A stretch of DNA of 64,000 nucleotides from Clostridia bacterium (GCA_022792135.1 JAAWAM010000029.1:1-64000); one strand, 5' to 3'. Shown: positions 15,900-25,841, counted from the stretch's first letter. Numbers and translations are program-made. The notes: generated from the sequence alone by a model not told the origin.

Positions 15900-17033
15900 A
15901 TGAAAATTTTAGTTTTTTATGCTTCCTATGGGGGAGGACATTTAAACGCCGCTAAATCAATTGAAAATTACATTACCACAAATCATCAGCATATCGATAT
16001 AGAATTAATCGATTGTATGAAATATGTCAATAAAACTCTTGAAAAGGTAACAACTGCTGCTTACCGAGAAATGGCCAAAAAGGTACCTTGGGCTTGGGGA
16101 AAGATTTATTCTGATTCACAAAAAGGGCCCTTAGCCCATCTTTCTTCTAGATCCAATAAAATAATGGCAATTAAATTATTAAAATTATTACGAGAAAAGC
16201 AACCAGATTTAATTATTTCTACTCACCCATTTGGTAGTCAAATGTGTAGTTATTTAAAAAGAAAAGGTAAGATTTCAGCTAAACTTGCTACCATTATGAC
16301 GGATTTTGCACCACATGATCAATGGCTTGTAGGACATGATTTTATGGATTACTTTTTTGTCGCTCACAATAAAATGAAACATTATTTAATGGATAAAAAC
16401 ATTTCTGAAACTAAAATTTATGTAACCGGAATTCCTATTTCACACCGTTTTTTAAAAGGTTATGATAAAAAAGAAATACTCCAACAATATCAATTATCTG
16501 AAAAAAAACAAACTATTTTATTTTTTGGCGGCGGTGAATTTGGCTTAGGGAAAACTAGAACTGTACAAATCTTTGAAAGTTTTGTTACAACAAATGCCAA
16601 CATTCAATTAATCGCCATTGCTGGAAGAAATCCTAAAATGAAAGCTAACTTTAAAGAAATTGTAACTAAACATCAGAAAAAAGATTGTGTTAGAATTTTA
16701 GAATTTACAAATAAAGTTCCAGAACTTATGAGCATTTCTGACTTAGTAGTTACTAAACCAGGAGGACTTACTACTTCTGAAAGTCTAGCTTCTCATTTGC
16801 CAATGGTCATAATTAACCCAATTCCAGGGCAAGAAGAAGAAAATGCAGAGTTTTTAGAAAGTAATGGAATTGCTATCTGGATTAAAAAATCAGACAACTT
16901 TGCTCAAATAATTGAAAATTTATTATCCAATCCCGAAAAATTACAGACCATGAAAAAAAATACCTCGATTTTGGCAAAACCAAATTCTACAGAAAATATT
17001 TGCAAGGTTTTATTAAAAAATTTAAGAAGTTAG
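15900..17033 (+). CDS. UgtP/MGDG-synthase-like glycosyltransferase (family GT28)
   Basis: A 377-aa GT-B enzyme. The N-terminal MGDG-synthase domain carries FYASYGGGHLNAAKSI and later TDFAPHDQW; the donor domain has FFGGGEFGLGK and the nucleotide-sugar signature VTKPGGLTTSESLA. It probably transfers glucose or galactose from UDP-sugar to diacylglycerol to make glycolipids or the lipoteichoic acid anchor. A MurG-like role is excluded by the N-terminal motif. ATG 15900 is taken because AGGAG lies just upstream. Monocistronic, with terminator at 17024. Confidence 0.88.
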   Translation: MKILVFYASYGGGHLNAAKSIENYITTNHQHIDIELIDCMKYVNKTLEKVTTAAYREMAKKVPWAWGKIYSDSQKGPLAHLSSRSNKIMAIKLLKLLREKQPDLIISTHPFGSQMCSYLKRKGKISAKLATIMTDFAPHDQWLVGHDFMDYFFVAHNKMKHYLMDKNISETKIYVTGIPISHRFLKGYDKKEILQQYQLSEKKQTILFFGGGEFGLGKTRTVQIFESFVTTNANIQLIAIAGRNPKMKANFKEIVTKHQKKDCVRILEFTNKVPELMSISDLVVTKPGGLTTSESLASHLPMVIINPIPGQEEENAEFLESNGIAIWIKKSDNFAQIIENLLSNPEKLQTMKKNTSILAKPNSTENICKVLLKNLRS

Positions 17034-17056
17034 TTTGATCCACTAACTTCTTTTTT
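17024..17056. terminator. Terminator between glycosyltransferase and recR
   Basis: AAGAAGTTAGT / ACTAACTTCTT stem with seven-base loop and a T-tract; works for the rightward gene and, in reverse, for recR. Confidence 0.9.
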
Positions 17057-17057
17057 C

Positions 17058-17657
17058 TTATATCTCTCTTCTTCCTTCTAAAGCTTTTGTTAAAGTAATC
17101 TCATCTGTATATTCTAAATCTCCACCAACTGGAATACCATGAGCAATACGTGTTACCGTTACTCCTAATGGCTTAATTAATTTGGATACATACATTGCAG
17201 TTGCCTCCCCTTCTACACGAGGATTTGTTGCTAAAATTACTTCTTTTACTTGCCCTTCTATCAATCTAGCTAATAATTCTTTTATCTTAATATCATCTGG
17301 ACCAATTCCATTCATTGGAGAAATTGAACCGTGCAAAACATGATAAACCCCTTTAAATTCATGGGTTTTTTCCATTGCAATAATATCTCTTACATCCTCT
17401 ACTACACAAATAATGCTGGGATCTCTTTTGGGATTCCCACAAATAATACAAGGGTCTGTATCAGAAATATTATAACATTTACTGCAATATCTTAAATTCT
17501 TTTTAGCATTGACAATCGAAGAAATGAATTGATTGGTTTCCTCTTCTGAAGAATTCAACATATAAAATGCTAATCTTGCCGCTGTCTTATGTCCTATGCT
17601 TGGTAATCTTTCAAAGCTTTCAATTAATTTTTCAATTGATGGCGAATATAGTGACAT
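17058..17657 (-). CDS. recR: Recombination protein RecR
   Basis: A 199-aa DNA-binding protein that acts with RecF/RecO to load RecA at gaps. It has the helix-hairpin-helix [14 protein letters not shown], the four-Cys zinc finger (CSKC...CIIC), and a Toprim domain with [11 protein letters not shown] 17657 is chosen because GGAGG is nine bases upstream; the longer start at 17672 overlaps that site. Last gene of the conserved dnaX-ybaB-recR operon. Confidence 0.96.
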   Translation of the reverse strand: MSLYSPSIEKLIESFERLPSIGHKTAARLAFYMLNSSEEETNQFISSIVNAKKNLRYCSKCYNISDTDPCIICGNPKRDPSIICVVEDVRDIIAMEKTHEFKGVYHVLHGSISPMNGIGPDDIKIKELLARLIEGQVKEVILATNPRVEGEATAMYVSKLIKPLGVTVTRIAHGIPVGGDLEYTDEITLTKALEGRREI

Positions 17658-17684
17658 TTTTACTTCCTCCATAAACTTTAGCTA

Positions 17685-18029
17685 TTACATTAATCCTGGT
17701 ATATTAAATTTTCCCAATTCTGCTGCTTGTGCTGAATCCACTTTTCTTAATGCCTCATTGACACAAGTTAAAATTAAGTCCTCTAACATTTCTACATCTT
17801 CTGGATCTACTACTTCTGGTTTGATTTTGATTTCTTTTATGCTTTTTTCTCCAGATACTTTTACCTGGATAGCACCTCCACCTGCTGATGATTCAAATTC
17901 TTTGTTTGCTAATTCTGTTTGAGATTTTTCCATATCTGCTTGCATTTTTTTAGCTTCTTTCATTAAATGATTCAGATTCATTCCTCCGAATCCTCCCATT
18001 CCTCCTGGGAATCCTCCTCTTTTTGCCAT
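17685..18029 (-). CDS. ybaB: YbaB/EbfC nucleoid-associated protein
   Basis: A 114-aa protein, Met/Gly-rich at the start (GGFPGGMGGFGGMN), then the KKMQADMEKSQTELA helix and a VSGEKSIKEIKI strand, the fold of dimeric DNA-binding EbfC. It lies between dnaX and recR as in most Firmicutes. Strong AAGGAGG before ATG 18029. Confidence 0.95.
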   Translation of the reverse strand: MAKRGGFPGGMGGFGGMNLNHLMKEAKKMQADMEKSQTELANKEFESSAGGGAIQVKVSGEKSIKEIKIKPEVVDPEDVEMLEDLILTCVNEALRKVDSAQAAELGKFNIPGLM

Positions 18030-18082
18030 TTTAAATTCCTCCTTACTTTTTATTAAGTGATTATTGATTGATAATCACAGTA

Positions 18083-19702
18083 TTATTCAATAATATGAAA
18101 CGGTATGTCTGATTCATTCGCTAAGTTTTGTAAATTTTCTTCTTGTGATATTTGATTTACTTCGTTATTTTGTGTAATATATTTTATTTGCATTTCTTTA
18201 CCACAAGCAATCGATACTAAATTCGATATTTCTCTTATATTTTCTTGTTTTTCTAATACCGTTTTTCCAAATGCTGTCATACCGTTTGGGAACTCAATTC
18301 CTACTGTCATATCATTTATTTGTCTTGCTTTTGTTCCTACTAAATTGGTATACAATACGATTTTTCCACTTTGTTTTAAATCATTTAGAATTTGTGGCCA
18401 ATATTCTTCTGATTGATTCGAGAATTTTTTGGTTGCCCTTGTTTTTGTTATCGACTCTGGTTTGATTGGATTATTTCTTGGTTCACTTGAATTTGCTACC
18501 ATTCTTGCAGCTGCTGTTGGTGCTAGCTTTTGTGCAGACATAGCTTGCACCTGAATTCCTTTTCCAGATTTTAAATAATTTTCTATTTTCTCTACTCGTT
18601 TTTCGATATTGGAATTCGTTTCTGCTTGTTTATTACATAGTTTTATCATTCCAGCTTGAAACACAATTGTTCTTTGCGTTGACCATTTAATATCACTTTC
18701 TAACTCTGATAATTGATACACTAAATCGATTAACTTTTCTTTTGAAACTTGTTCTGCTATTATTTTTATTTGGTTTGTTTCTTCTTCACTATATAAGTCT
18801 AATTTTTGAGATGATTTATATATCAGAATATCTTTTACATATTTAATCATTTCCCAAAGTAAATTGGTAATATCTTTTCCTTCTGTTAAAACAATATCTA
18901 CATTTTCTAATACTTTTTCTACATCATATTGAAGAATTGCCTCTATTATATTATGCACATAGGTTATTTTCGGTATTCCTACTAAGTCTTTTATTCTAGT
19001 TTCGTCAATTTTGTTTTCTCCCTCTTGTACACATCTTTCTAAAATCGATAAAGCATCTCTCATCGCTCCTTCAGACAGTACAGCTACAATGTTTAAAGCT
19101 TCTTTTGTAATTTCTATTTCACTTTTTTCACATACAATTTTTAGTCTTTTTATAATATTATCATTTGAAATTCTCTTGAAATCAAATCGTTGACATCTTG
19201 ATAAAATTGTGGCTGGTAATTTTTGCGGTTCTGTCGTTGCTAAGATGAATTTTACGTGTTGGGGTGGCTCTTCTAATGTTTTTAATAATGCATTAAAAGC
19301 CCCTGTTGATAACATATGAACCTCGTCGATAATATAAACTCTATATTGGGCCCTAGTTGGTAAAAAATTTACTTCTTCACGAATGGCTCTAATATCCTCT
19401 ACGCTGTTGTTAGAAGCCGCATCCATTTCTACAATATCTGTAAGAGACCCATTGATAGCTCCTTTACAAATTTCACATTCGTTACATGGCTCCCCCTCTT
19501 TTGGATTGAGACAATTGATTGCTCTTGCTAATACTTTTGCTGCTGATGTTTTTCCGGTTCCTCTACTTCCATTTAATAGATAAGCATGTCCCACTCTATT
19601 AGCTATAATTTGATTTTTTAAAGTTCTTGTAATATGTTCTTGCCCCACTATTTCTGAAAAAGTAACTGGTCTAAATTTTCTATAAAGAGCTGTGTACCCC
19701 AT
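18083..19702 (-). CDS. dnaX: DNA polymerase III subunit gamma/tau
   Basis: The clamp-loader ATPase subunit. Walker A GSRGTGKT is near residue 45, the zinc Cys cluster (CLNP...CNECEIC) follows, then IIDEVHML, and the SRC motif in LSRCQRF. The tau-like C-terminal part (about 370-539) is poorly conserved as usual. ATG 19702 (539 residues) has AAAGGA ten bases away; the GTG at 19711 is too close to that site. Upstream is the SRP RNA gene, a common Firmicutes arrangement. Confidence 0.95.
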   Translation of the reverse strand: MGYTALYRKFRPVTFSEIVGQEHITRTLKNQIIANRVGHAYLLNGSRGTGKTSAAKVLARAINCLNPKEGEPCNECEICKGAINGSLTDIVEMDAASNNSVEDIRAIREEVNFLPTRAQYRVYIIDEVHMLSTGAFNALLKTLEEPPQHVKFILATTEPQKLPATILSRCQRFDFKRISNDNIIKRLKIVCEKSEIEITKEALNIVAVLSEGAMRDALSILERCVQEGENKIDETRIKDLVGIPKITYVHNIIEAILQYDVEKVLENVDIVLTEGKDITNLLWEMIKYVKDILIYKSSQKLDLYSEEETNQIKIIAEQVSKEKLIDLVYQLSELESDIKWSTQRTIVFQAGMIKLCNKQAETNSNIEKRVEKIENYLKSGKGIQVQAMSAQKLAPTAAARMVANSSEPRNNPIKPESITKTRATKKFSNQSEEYWPQILNDLKQSGKIVLYTNLVGTKARQINDMTVGIEFPNGMTAFGKTVLEKQENIREISNLVSIACGKEMQIKYITQNNEVNQISQEENLQNLANESDIPFHIIE

Positions 19703-19747
19703 ATTTTTCACATCCTTTATACTACAAAAAATGGCTGATACTCAATC

Positions 19748-19850
19748 CCTCTATGGAAAGTACTCCACATAAAGATAAACTACTTATTGCTGCTTCCTTC
19801 CGGACCTGACAAGATTCATAGGTCTTTATTGGTATACTCTCCATACAAAG
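19748..19850 (-). ncRNA. ffs: Signal recognition particle RNA (small, 4.5S-like)
   Basis: The minus strand carries the hallmark domain IV sequence GTCAGGTCCGGAAGGAAGCA at about 19783-19808. The flanks pair over a long helix: TATGGAGAGTATACC near the 5' end against GGAGTACTTTCCATA near the 3' end. Length is about 100 bases with no Alu domain. Ends are estimated from pairing. It binds Ffh and FtsY for membrane protein targeting. Confidence 0.93.
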
Positions 19851-19908
19851 ATTAAGTTCATACCATTTGTATTATATAATGAAATCTATATTTTATCAAG
19901 TAAATTTT

Positions 19909-20664
19909 CTAATTTTTTGTTCTTTTAAAAATAATATCTTTTACCTCTGTTATTTCTTTTGATGTCGTTCCCTTTTCAAGAATTCCTTCTACTGGCATAT
20001 CTAATGTTATATTGGCTTTATATTCTTTCCCTGATTCTAATTTGATCGTCAAATCAAAGGTTATGGTTGCTTTTAAATCCTCTTCTTCTACCTTTGATTT
20101 TTTCAATAAATCATTATGATTAACTTCTTCTTCATTGGAAACATATTGTGCTACTTTATCATTCGCATATCGAAAAACAATAACTCCCCCTTGATTGGAT
20201 ACCTTTAGGTCTTTTAAATTTGTTTCTGTTGCCCCTATATACTCTATCTTGTCAACTAAATTTACTGGTTTATTACTGAAGTTTCCTCCCTCTTCTAAAA
20301 CATTAGGACGATAAAATGTTATCGTTCCTTTTTCTCTTTCTTTTTGGACTTGAAGGTTATCAATTTCAATGGCTTTTATCACTTCTTGTTTATTGTAATT
20401 TTTGTTTTTTTCAATATAAAGATAAATATCATTATTTTGATTAATATCAAATGCCCATTTGTTCTCTCCCGCTTCTTTATCCATTCCTTCTGAAGAACTG
20501 ATTAAAACGATTCGGCTTAAATGAAATGGCATATTGGTTTCTCCTTCTACATTATACCTCAAAGCAAGAATCCCTACAGTAAATAGAATAACAGCCATAA
20601 TGATGATTACCATACCAATATGAAAGGACTTTTTTCCCATAATATATTTTATTTTTTCCCTCAT
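19909..20664 (-). CDS. Unknown membrane-anchored extracytoplasmic protein
   Basis: A 251-aa protein with a basic N terminus, one membrane span (about residues 16-36) and an outside domain of about 210 residues rich in charged beta-type segments. No Cys lipobox and no enzymatic motif that I can see. GGGAGG ribosome site before ATG 20664. It is 22 bases downstream of tadA and probably cotranscribed with it. I do not recognise the family. Confidence 0.75.
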   Translation of the reverse strand: MREKIKYIMGKKSFHIGMVIIIMAVILFTVGILALRYNVEGETNMPFHLSRIVLISSSEGMDKEAGENKWAFDINQNNDIYLYIEKNKNYNKQEVIKAIEIDNLQVQKEREKGTITFYRPNVLEEGGNFSNKPVNLVDKIEYIGATETNLKDLKVSNQGGVIVFRYANDKVAQYVSNEEEVNHNDLLKKSKVEEEDLKATITFDLTIKLESGKEYKANITLDMPVEGILEKGTTSKEITEVKDIIFKRTKN

Positions 20665-20686
20665 TTATTCCTCCCCATTCTATTTA

Positions 20687-21163
20687 CTACTTTTTCTTTT
20701 GCTTTTTTATTTTTCTCAATTCTCTAAAAAAATCTTTTAACATAGTTTCACATTGTTCTTGCATAATTCCTTTTTCTACTTCTACTTTGTGATTAAAAGT
20801 ATAATCTTCAAACAAATTTAATACAGAGCCTGCGGCTCCTGTTTTTTCATCTAATGCTCCAATGTATACTTTTTTAATTCTACTATTAATTAGAGCTCCT
20901 GCACACATAGAACATGGTTCTAAGGTTACATACATTTCACAATCTAACAATCTCCAACTTTCTAATTTCTTACTTGCTTTTTGAATGGCTAAGATTTCTG
21001 CATGTTTGGTAGTATCGTATTTGGTTTCTTTTAAATTATGAGCTCTTGCAATGATTTTACCATTTTTCACAATAATGGCTCCTACTGGTACTTCTAGTTT
21101 TTCATATGCTTTTTTTGCTTCTTTTAAAGCTTCTTTCATAAATTTTTTGTCTAGGTTATCCAT
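20687..21163 (-). CDS. tadA: tRNA-specific adenosine deaminase
   Basis: Zinc deaminase that converts A34 to inosine in tRNA-Arg(ACG). The catalytic KHAEILAI and zinc ligands in LEPCSMCAGAL are present. Length 158 residues, with a Lys-rich tail. AAGGAAGAG precedes ATG 21163. A tRNA-Arg (CCT) gene lies just upstream on the same strand. Confidence 0.93.
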   Translation of the reverse strand: MDNLDKKFMKEALKEAKKAYEKLEVPVGAIIVKNGKIIARAHNLKETKYDTTKHAEILAIQKASKKLESWRLLDCEMYVTLEPCSMCAGALINSRIKKVYIGALDEKTGAAGSVLNLFEDYTFNHKVEVEKGIMQEQCETMLKDFFRELRKIKKQKKK

Positions 21164-21182
21164 ATCTCTTCCTTTTTATTTT

Positions 21183-21258
21183 TGGTGTGCCTAAGGGGAC
21201 TCGAACCTCTATCGCCCGCTTAGGAGGCGGGTGCTCTATCCTGTTGAGCTATAAGCAC
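21183..21258 (-). tRNA. tRNA-Arg (anticodon CCT)
   Basis: The cloverleaf is complete: acceptor GTGCTTA / TAGGCAC (one non-canonical pair), anticodon arm CCCGC-CTCCTAA-GCGGG giving CCT, T arm with GGTTCGAGTCC, and an encoded CCA end at 21183-21185. Reads AGG. Confidence 0.95.
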
Positions 21259-21386
21259 ATATCAAACTATGAATTCCAAAAATATATTACTCTATTTTTG
21301 TCCTTTTGTCAAATACTCTATCTTTTGTAATTTATTTCTCCTTTAAGCCTTGACAACCTCTGGTATAATAATAAAAGGTGATGAAA

Positions 21387-22100
21387 ATGCAAAGAATTTT
21401 AAGCCATATGAGAAAGGCAATTGAAACCTATAAAATGATAGAAGCTGGTGATAAAATAGCAGTCTGTTTATCTGGTGGAAAAGACTCTATTACGATGTTA
21501 CATGCCTTTAAAGCTTTACAAAGATTTTATCCAAAGAAATTTGAAATCATTGCTGTTAGTGTTGACCCTGGTTTCGAGTTTTTTGATTGTGATTTTCTAC
21601 AAAAAATTTGTGATAATTTAGAAATTCCTTTCTATGTTGAAAAAAGTAATGCCAAAGAAATTGTATTTGATATTCGAAAAGAAAAAAATCCTTGTTCTTT
21701 ATGTGCAAATTTGCGCAGAGGTGTTATTAATTCCATTGCTATTCGTGAAGGTTGTAATAAAATCGCTTTAGGTCATAATCAAGATGATGTATTAGAAACT
21801 TTTTTATTAAATTTATTGTATACTGGAAATATTGGTACTTTTTCTCCTGTTAGCTATATGGATAGAAGTAAAATAACTTTAATTAGACCTCTTATTTATA
21901 TGCCAGAAAAAGAGGCTAGAAGATTTGTGAAAAAAAATAACTTATCTGTTATGGCAAAAGTGTGCCCTATGGACGGAACTTCCAAAAGAGAAGATATGAA
22001 ACAACTTATCTTTACACTTACCAAAAATATCCCTATGATTCGTGCTAATTTATTTGGTGCCATACAAAGAAATTTGGAAGATTGGAAAACCAAGAAATAA
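21387..22100 (+). CDS. TtcA-like tRNA thiolation ATPase (PP-loop)
   Basis: An adenylating tRNA-modification enzyme with the PP-loop SGGKDS near residue 29, the central CSLC pair and NKIALGHNQDDVLETFLLNL typical of TtcA/TtuA/TilS relatives. The Cys pair and lack of C-terminal TilS domains favour 2-thiolation of tRNA (TtcA group) over lysidine synthesis. AGGTG lies six bases before ATG 21387. A GTG/ATG six to nine bases upstream overlaps that site. Divergent from tadA; ends at a terminator. Confidence 0.85.
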   Translation: MQRILSHMRKAIETYKMIEAGDKIAVCLSGGKDSITMLHAFKALQRFYPKKFEIIAVSVDPGFEFFDCDFLQKICDNLEIPFYVEKSNAKEIVFDIRKEKNPCSLCANLRRGVINSIAIREGCNKIALGHNQDDVLETFLLNLLYTGNIGTFSPVSYMDRSKITLIRPLIYMPEKEARRFVKKNNLSVMAKVCPMDGTSKREDMKQLIFTLTKNIPMIRANLFGAIQRNLEDWKTKK

Positions 22101-22134
22101 AGCGTATCGTATTTACGAAACGCTTTATTTTTAT
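22095..22134. terminator. Bidirectional terminator between ttcA-like gene and pgm
   Basis: AAATAAAGCGT and ACGCTTTATTT form the base stem, continued by TCGT/ACGA with a four-base loop. T-rich on the rightward side, A-rich on the leftward. Confidence 0.85.
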
Positions 22135-23859
22135 TTACTTAACAATACTTATCATTGCCTCTTTCAAAGCTTCTAATTTTTGGTTTGCATCTTCATGAGA
22201 ATTTCCCTTTACTCCCATATACAACTTAATTTTAGGCTCTGTTCCAGAAGGTCTTACACAACACCAACTATTTTCTTCTAAGGCATAATATAAAACATTT
22301 GAAGTTGGTAATCCTGTTGTTGTCGTTTTTCCTGTTACCATATCTTTTACTACATCTTTTTCAATATCCTTAAAAGTTAATACTTTATATTCTCCTATTT
22401 TTTCAACTGGTGTATTTCTCATATTAGACATCATTTCTTTTATTTTTGCGGCACCTTCACTACCTTCTAATACAATAGACACTTGTGCTTCTTTGTAATA
22501 ACCATATTTTTGATAAATCTCCTCCATGGCATCCCATAGTGTCTTTCCTTTTGAACGATAATAACAAGCCGCTTCACAAAGTGCCATAACAGCTGCAATT
22601 CCATCTTTATCTCTGGCATAATCTCCAATCAAGCAACCATAGCTTTCTTCAAATCCAAATACATAGGTTTTATCTTTGTTTTCTTCTGCCTTTTTCATAA
22701 CAGCCCCTATATTTTTGAACCCTGTTAATACTTCAATGCATTCCAAATGATAATTTTTTGCAATGGCTTTTGCTAACTCAGAAGATACAACTGTTGTAAT
22801 AAACATTCCATCACTTGGTAAGATTCCTTTTTCTTGCATTTGTGCAATTCGATATTCTGCAATTAATAAAGCTGACATATTTCCTGTGTATTCCATATAG
22901 TTTCCTGTTTTTGCATCTTTTGCAAAAATTCCTAAACGGTCAGCATCTGGGTCAGTTGCTAACACAACATCGGCCTCTTCTTTTTCAGCTAACGCTAATG
23001 CTAGTTTAAATGCTTTTTTATCTTCTGGGTTTGGATAACTTACCGTTGGAAAGTTTCCATCTGGTTCTTTTTGCTCTGGTACAACCATTACTTTTTCTAA
23101 TCCTAATTCTGTTAAAAGTCTTTCTACTACCGTGTTTCCAGTTCCATGTAATGGAGTATATACTACCTTTATCTCTTTTCCTTGTTCTTTCATAATTTCA
23201 GGATTTAGAACTTTGCTTTTTAAAACACTTAAATATTGGTCATCCATTTCTGTTCCAATCACATGAAATAATCCCTTTTGTTCAGCCTCTTGTCTTGTGA
23301 TTTGTTTTATTTCATTATAATTTTTGACAGCTCTTACTTTTGCTATAATATCTTTGTCTCTTGGACTTACAATTTGAGAACCATCTTCCCAATATACTTT
23401 GTATCCATTATATTTAGGTGGATTATGACTTGCCGTTATCATAACACCTGCTGTACACCCTAATTTTCTTACGGCAAAAGATAGTTCAGGTACTGGTCTC
23501 AAACTTTCAAATAAATACGTTTTAATTCCATTTGCATTTAAAATCAAAGCAGTTTGCGTACTAAATTCTTCTGACATTCTCCTTGAGTCATAACTAATAG
23601 CTACTCCCTTGTCTTGTGTCCCTTGTTCTAGGATATAATTTGCTAGTCCTTGTGTTGCTTTTCCTACTGTATATTGATTCATTCTATTGGTTCCTGCACC
23701 AATAACTCCACGAAGTCCTGCTGTTCCAAATTCTAATTCTTGATAAAATCTATCTTCAATTTCTTTTTCATCATCTTTGATTGTTAATAATTCTTTTTTA
23801 GTTTCTTCATCAAATTCTATACTTTCACACCATTTTTTATATTCCTCTAAATAATCCAT
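22135..23859 (-). CDS. pgcA: Phosphoglucomutase (alpha-D-phosphohexomutase)
   Basis: A 574-aa phosphohexomutase interconverting glucose 1- and 6-phosphate. Motifs: GTAGLRG near residue 48, the phosphoserine loop TASHNPP near residue 138, the metal loop DPDADRLG, the sugar loop GFEESYG and the phosphate loop RPSGTEPK. Length and ExAGLRG motif fit the PgcA/PGM2 type. ATG 23859 is used, since AAGGAG lies eight bases upstream. Downstream of the UDP-sugar pyrophosphorylase gene, so the two likely supply nucleotide sugars. Confidence 0.93.
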   Translation of the reverse strand: MDYLEEYKKWCESIEFDEETKKELLTIKDDEKEIEDRFYQELEFGTAGLRGVIGAGTNRMNQYTVGKATQGLANYILEQGTQDKGVAISYDSRRMSEEFSTQTALILNANGIKTYLFESLRPVPELSFAVRKLGCTAGVMITASHNPPKYNGYKVYWEDGSQIVSPRDKDIIAKVRAVKNYNEIKQITRQEAEQKGLFHVIGTEMDDQYLSVLKSKVLNPEIMKEQGKEIKVVYTPLHGTGNTVVERLLTELGLEKVMVVPEQKEPDGNFPTVSYPNPEDKKAFKLALALAEKEEADVVLATDPDADRLGIFAKDAKTGNYMEYTGNMSALLIAEYRIAQMQEKGILPSDGMFITTVVSSELAKAIAKNYHLECIEVLTGFKNIGAVMKKAEENKDKTYVFGFEESYGCLIGDYARDKDGIAAVMALCEAACYYRSKGKTLWDAMEEIYQKYGYYKEAQVSIVLEGSEGAAKIKEMMSNMRNTPVEKIGEYKVLTFKDIEKDVVKDMVTGKTTTTGLPTSNVLYYALEENSWCCVRPSGTEPKIKLYMGVKGNSHEDANQKLEALKEAMISIVK

Positions 23860-23885
23860 ATCCATTTCTCCTTTTTTATTTTCCT

Positions 23886-25136
23886 TTAATCTAAATGATG
23901 AAATTTTTTGTATAATTCTCTTGCTGTCTTAGGACAGTCCACTCCTGCTGAATCTGCATTTTTTAAAGGTGCAAATTCATCTTCTCTTTTCACTCTTAAA
24001 ACTACCATATCATCAATTTCTCCAAATGCTTCAAACATAAAAGCTTCAAACTTATAGGCATTTGGTGAGTCTGGTACTACTAATTTTCCATTCTTGTCAA
24101 GATACGTTGCCTTTTTAAAGGCTGCATGGTAAGGTAATACGGCTCCTCCCATCTTTTCAATTGCATCTAAGTTAAATAGATGTGCAATGATATTGGATTC
24201 CCCATATAAAAGTTCTCCTTCTTCATCTACTGCCTCTGCCATCTCTTTGGTAATGTCTATGTATTCAATAATACTTGGTTTTCCATTTTTCTTACAAAAT
24301 ACTCCTACTTTTTCTTCTGGTCTTACTTTCACAACAGATTTAGAAGCTGAACAAACACCTTTATCAATGGCTAATCCCAAAAATACTTCATCTGTCATTT
24401 TAGCAAGGCAGTTGTCTACTCCACCAATGAATACCCATTTGATACCTAAATCTCTCATTTTATTAGTCATTTTATTTTTTACCAATGCTTCATAAACTCC
24501 TCCATGTCCATTAGCAGCTAGTTTAATTTGCCCCTCTTCATTGATTAATATTTTTCCTTCCATATCTACCATTGGTAATTCACCTTGAATAAAGAAAAAT
24601 AGGTTTTTATCTTTTTGATATCCAAAGTTTTTATTTTTTTCAAAAAATTCAATGGTTGCTTGGTTGTTTTCTTTACTTGTCATAATAAACCATGGAATCA
24701 TTACATCATATTTTTTATTTGTTTCTTTGATACTATCACATAATAATTCAAATAGGGATTTGTGTGAATCAAGTCCTAAGTCATAGGTTCCTTTCGGACC
24801 ATCGTGTCCTAGTCTACTTCCTTGTCCTCCTGCCATGGTTACCACAGCAAGTTCTCCCTTTTGAATAGACTTTTGCCCTATTTTTTCGTACTTTCTATAA
24901 TCATCATACAATTTATTTTTGTCTAAAAATTCAATGGGTGTAATTTGGTCTTTTTCCTTTTTAGCCTCTTGGTTGGCATTTTTGTATAAACTATTTACCA
25001 ACTCGAAATCAATTTGTGTGATTTCTTCTAATAACTTTTGTTGATGAATATCATCTAATGTTTCGTAATGATTTAATAAATGTTCTTGCCCATATTTTTT
25101 TAAACTATTTTTTACTTCTTCTAATTTGTGATTCAT
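23886..25136 (-). CDS. UDP-sugar pyrophosphorylase (UAP/UGP eukaryotic-type family)
   Basis: A 416-aa nucleotidyltransferase with AVVTMAGGQGSRLGHDGPKG, the UTP-binding loop of the family, plus GHGGVYEAL and the substrate motif VFIGGVDN. The set matches UDP-N-acetylglucosamine pyrophosphorylase-like proteins of Clostridia. Sugar specificity (GlcNAc, GalNAc or Glc) cannot be read with certainty. ATG 25136 has AGGAG at correct spacing; a longer frame to 25202 has no ribosome site. Cotranscribed with pgcA 26 bases downstream. Confidence 0.88.
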   Translation of the reverse strand: MNHKLEEVKNSLKKYGQEHLLNHYETLDDIHQQKLLEEITQIDFELVNSLYKNANQEAKKEKDQITPIEFLDKNKLYDDYRKYEKIGQKSIQKGELAVVTMAGGQGSRLGHDGPKGTYDLGLDSHKSLFELLCDSIKETNKKYDVMIPWFIMTSKENNQATIEFFEKNKNFGYQKDKNLFFFIQGELPMVDMEGKILINEEGQIKLAANGHGGVYEALVKNKMTNKMRDLGIKWVFIGGVDNCLAKMTDEVFLGLAIDKGVCSASKSVVKVRPEEKVGVFCKKNGKPSIIEYIDITKEMAEAVDEEGELLYGESNIIAHLFNLDAIEKMGGAVLPYHAAFKKATYLDKNGKLVVPDSPNAYKFEAFMFEAFGEIDDMVVLRVKREDEFAPLKNADSAGVDCPKTARELYKKFHHLD

Positions 25137-25210
25137 ATAAAAACTCCTTTTTTTACTATATTTTATCTCTTTAGTTATATACCTTTTTTCTAAAAATAGC
25201 AACCTTTTAC

Positions 25211-25690
25211 TTAAATTTTGCTAATTTCTTTTTCTCCCGTAGTATTTAATATTTTCTTATATTGACCCATAATGTCATCTAAATTTTCTGTTACTTCTTC
25301 CATATCATAGCAATCTATAATTTTTACATTGTCTTTTTCTTGTATCCATTTTTCTATATTTTTGTTGATATTTCTAATATAATTTTCTTTTCCTTTTATA
25401 AAGATTATCATATCTTTTTCATTTTCCACGTGTTGTTTTATTTTCTTGAATTTACTCAAATCGTCATTATTCCAATCAATTTTAAATATATTTCTCTTCT
25501 TTTCTTCCCTTAAATTCATTTTTGAAATTAAGTTTTTCATGGTTTCCTCTAAATTATTTTCGGTTAAAACAACAATTTCTTTATTCTTTTCTAAATTTTT
25601 ATCGATATATGGTAAACTAATCATTTCAAAGTGATAGTCACTTGCATAAAATGCACACATTTTCTCTTTTGTTTCTTGCTTTTTATTCAT
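25211..25690 (-). CDS. Unknown 159-aa protein, possibly MEDS-like
   Basis: A soluble charged protein that opens CAFYASDYHFEMISLPYIDK and continues with EKNKEIVVLTENN. The order (hydrophobic strand, YxSxxHxxxxxxPYI, then a strand after a charged helix) resembles the MEDS/DcmR sensory domain of Firmicutes and methanogens. I do not see a DNA-binding or kinase domain attached. Weak GGGGCG site before ATG 25690. Function unknown. Confidence 0.6.
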   Translation of the reverse strand: MNKKQETKEKMCAFYASDYHFEMISLPYIDKNLEKNKEIVVLTENNLEETMKNLISKMNLREEKKRNIFKIDWNNDDLSKFKKIKQHVENEKDMIIFIKGKENYIRNINKNIEKWIQEKDNVKIIDCYDMEEVTENLDDIMGQYKKILNTTGEKEISKI

Positions 25691-25841
25691 TTAAAATCTC
25701 GCCCCTTTAATCTTATTAAACCATACGGAACTTTTCGTTTTCCGCTTTTGGTTTACTGGTAAATTTTACCATTCTATTTCAAATATGTCAATATGATTTC
25801 AATAATATTTCAAATAAATTAATCGACATTTTTTGCAAATT

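Noticed and set aside
25420..25435. parS-like CCACGTG in the MEDS-like gene
   Set aside because: Only the centre matches; the right half lacks GAAACA.
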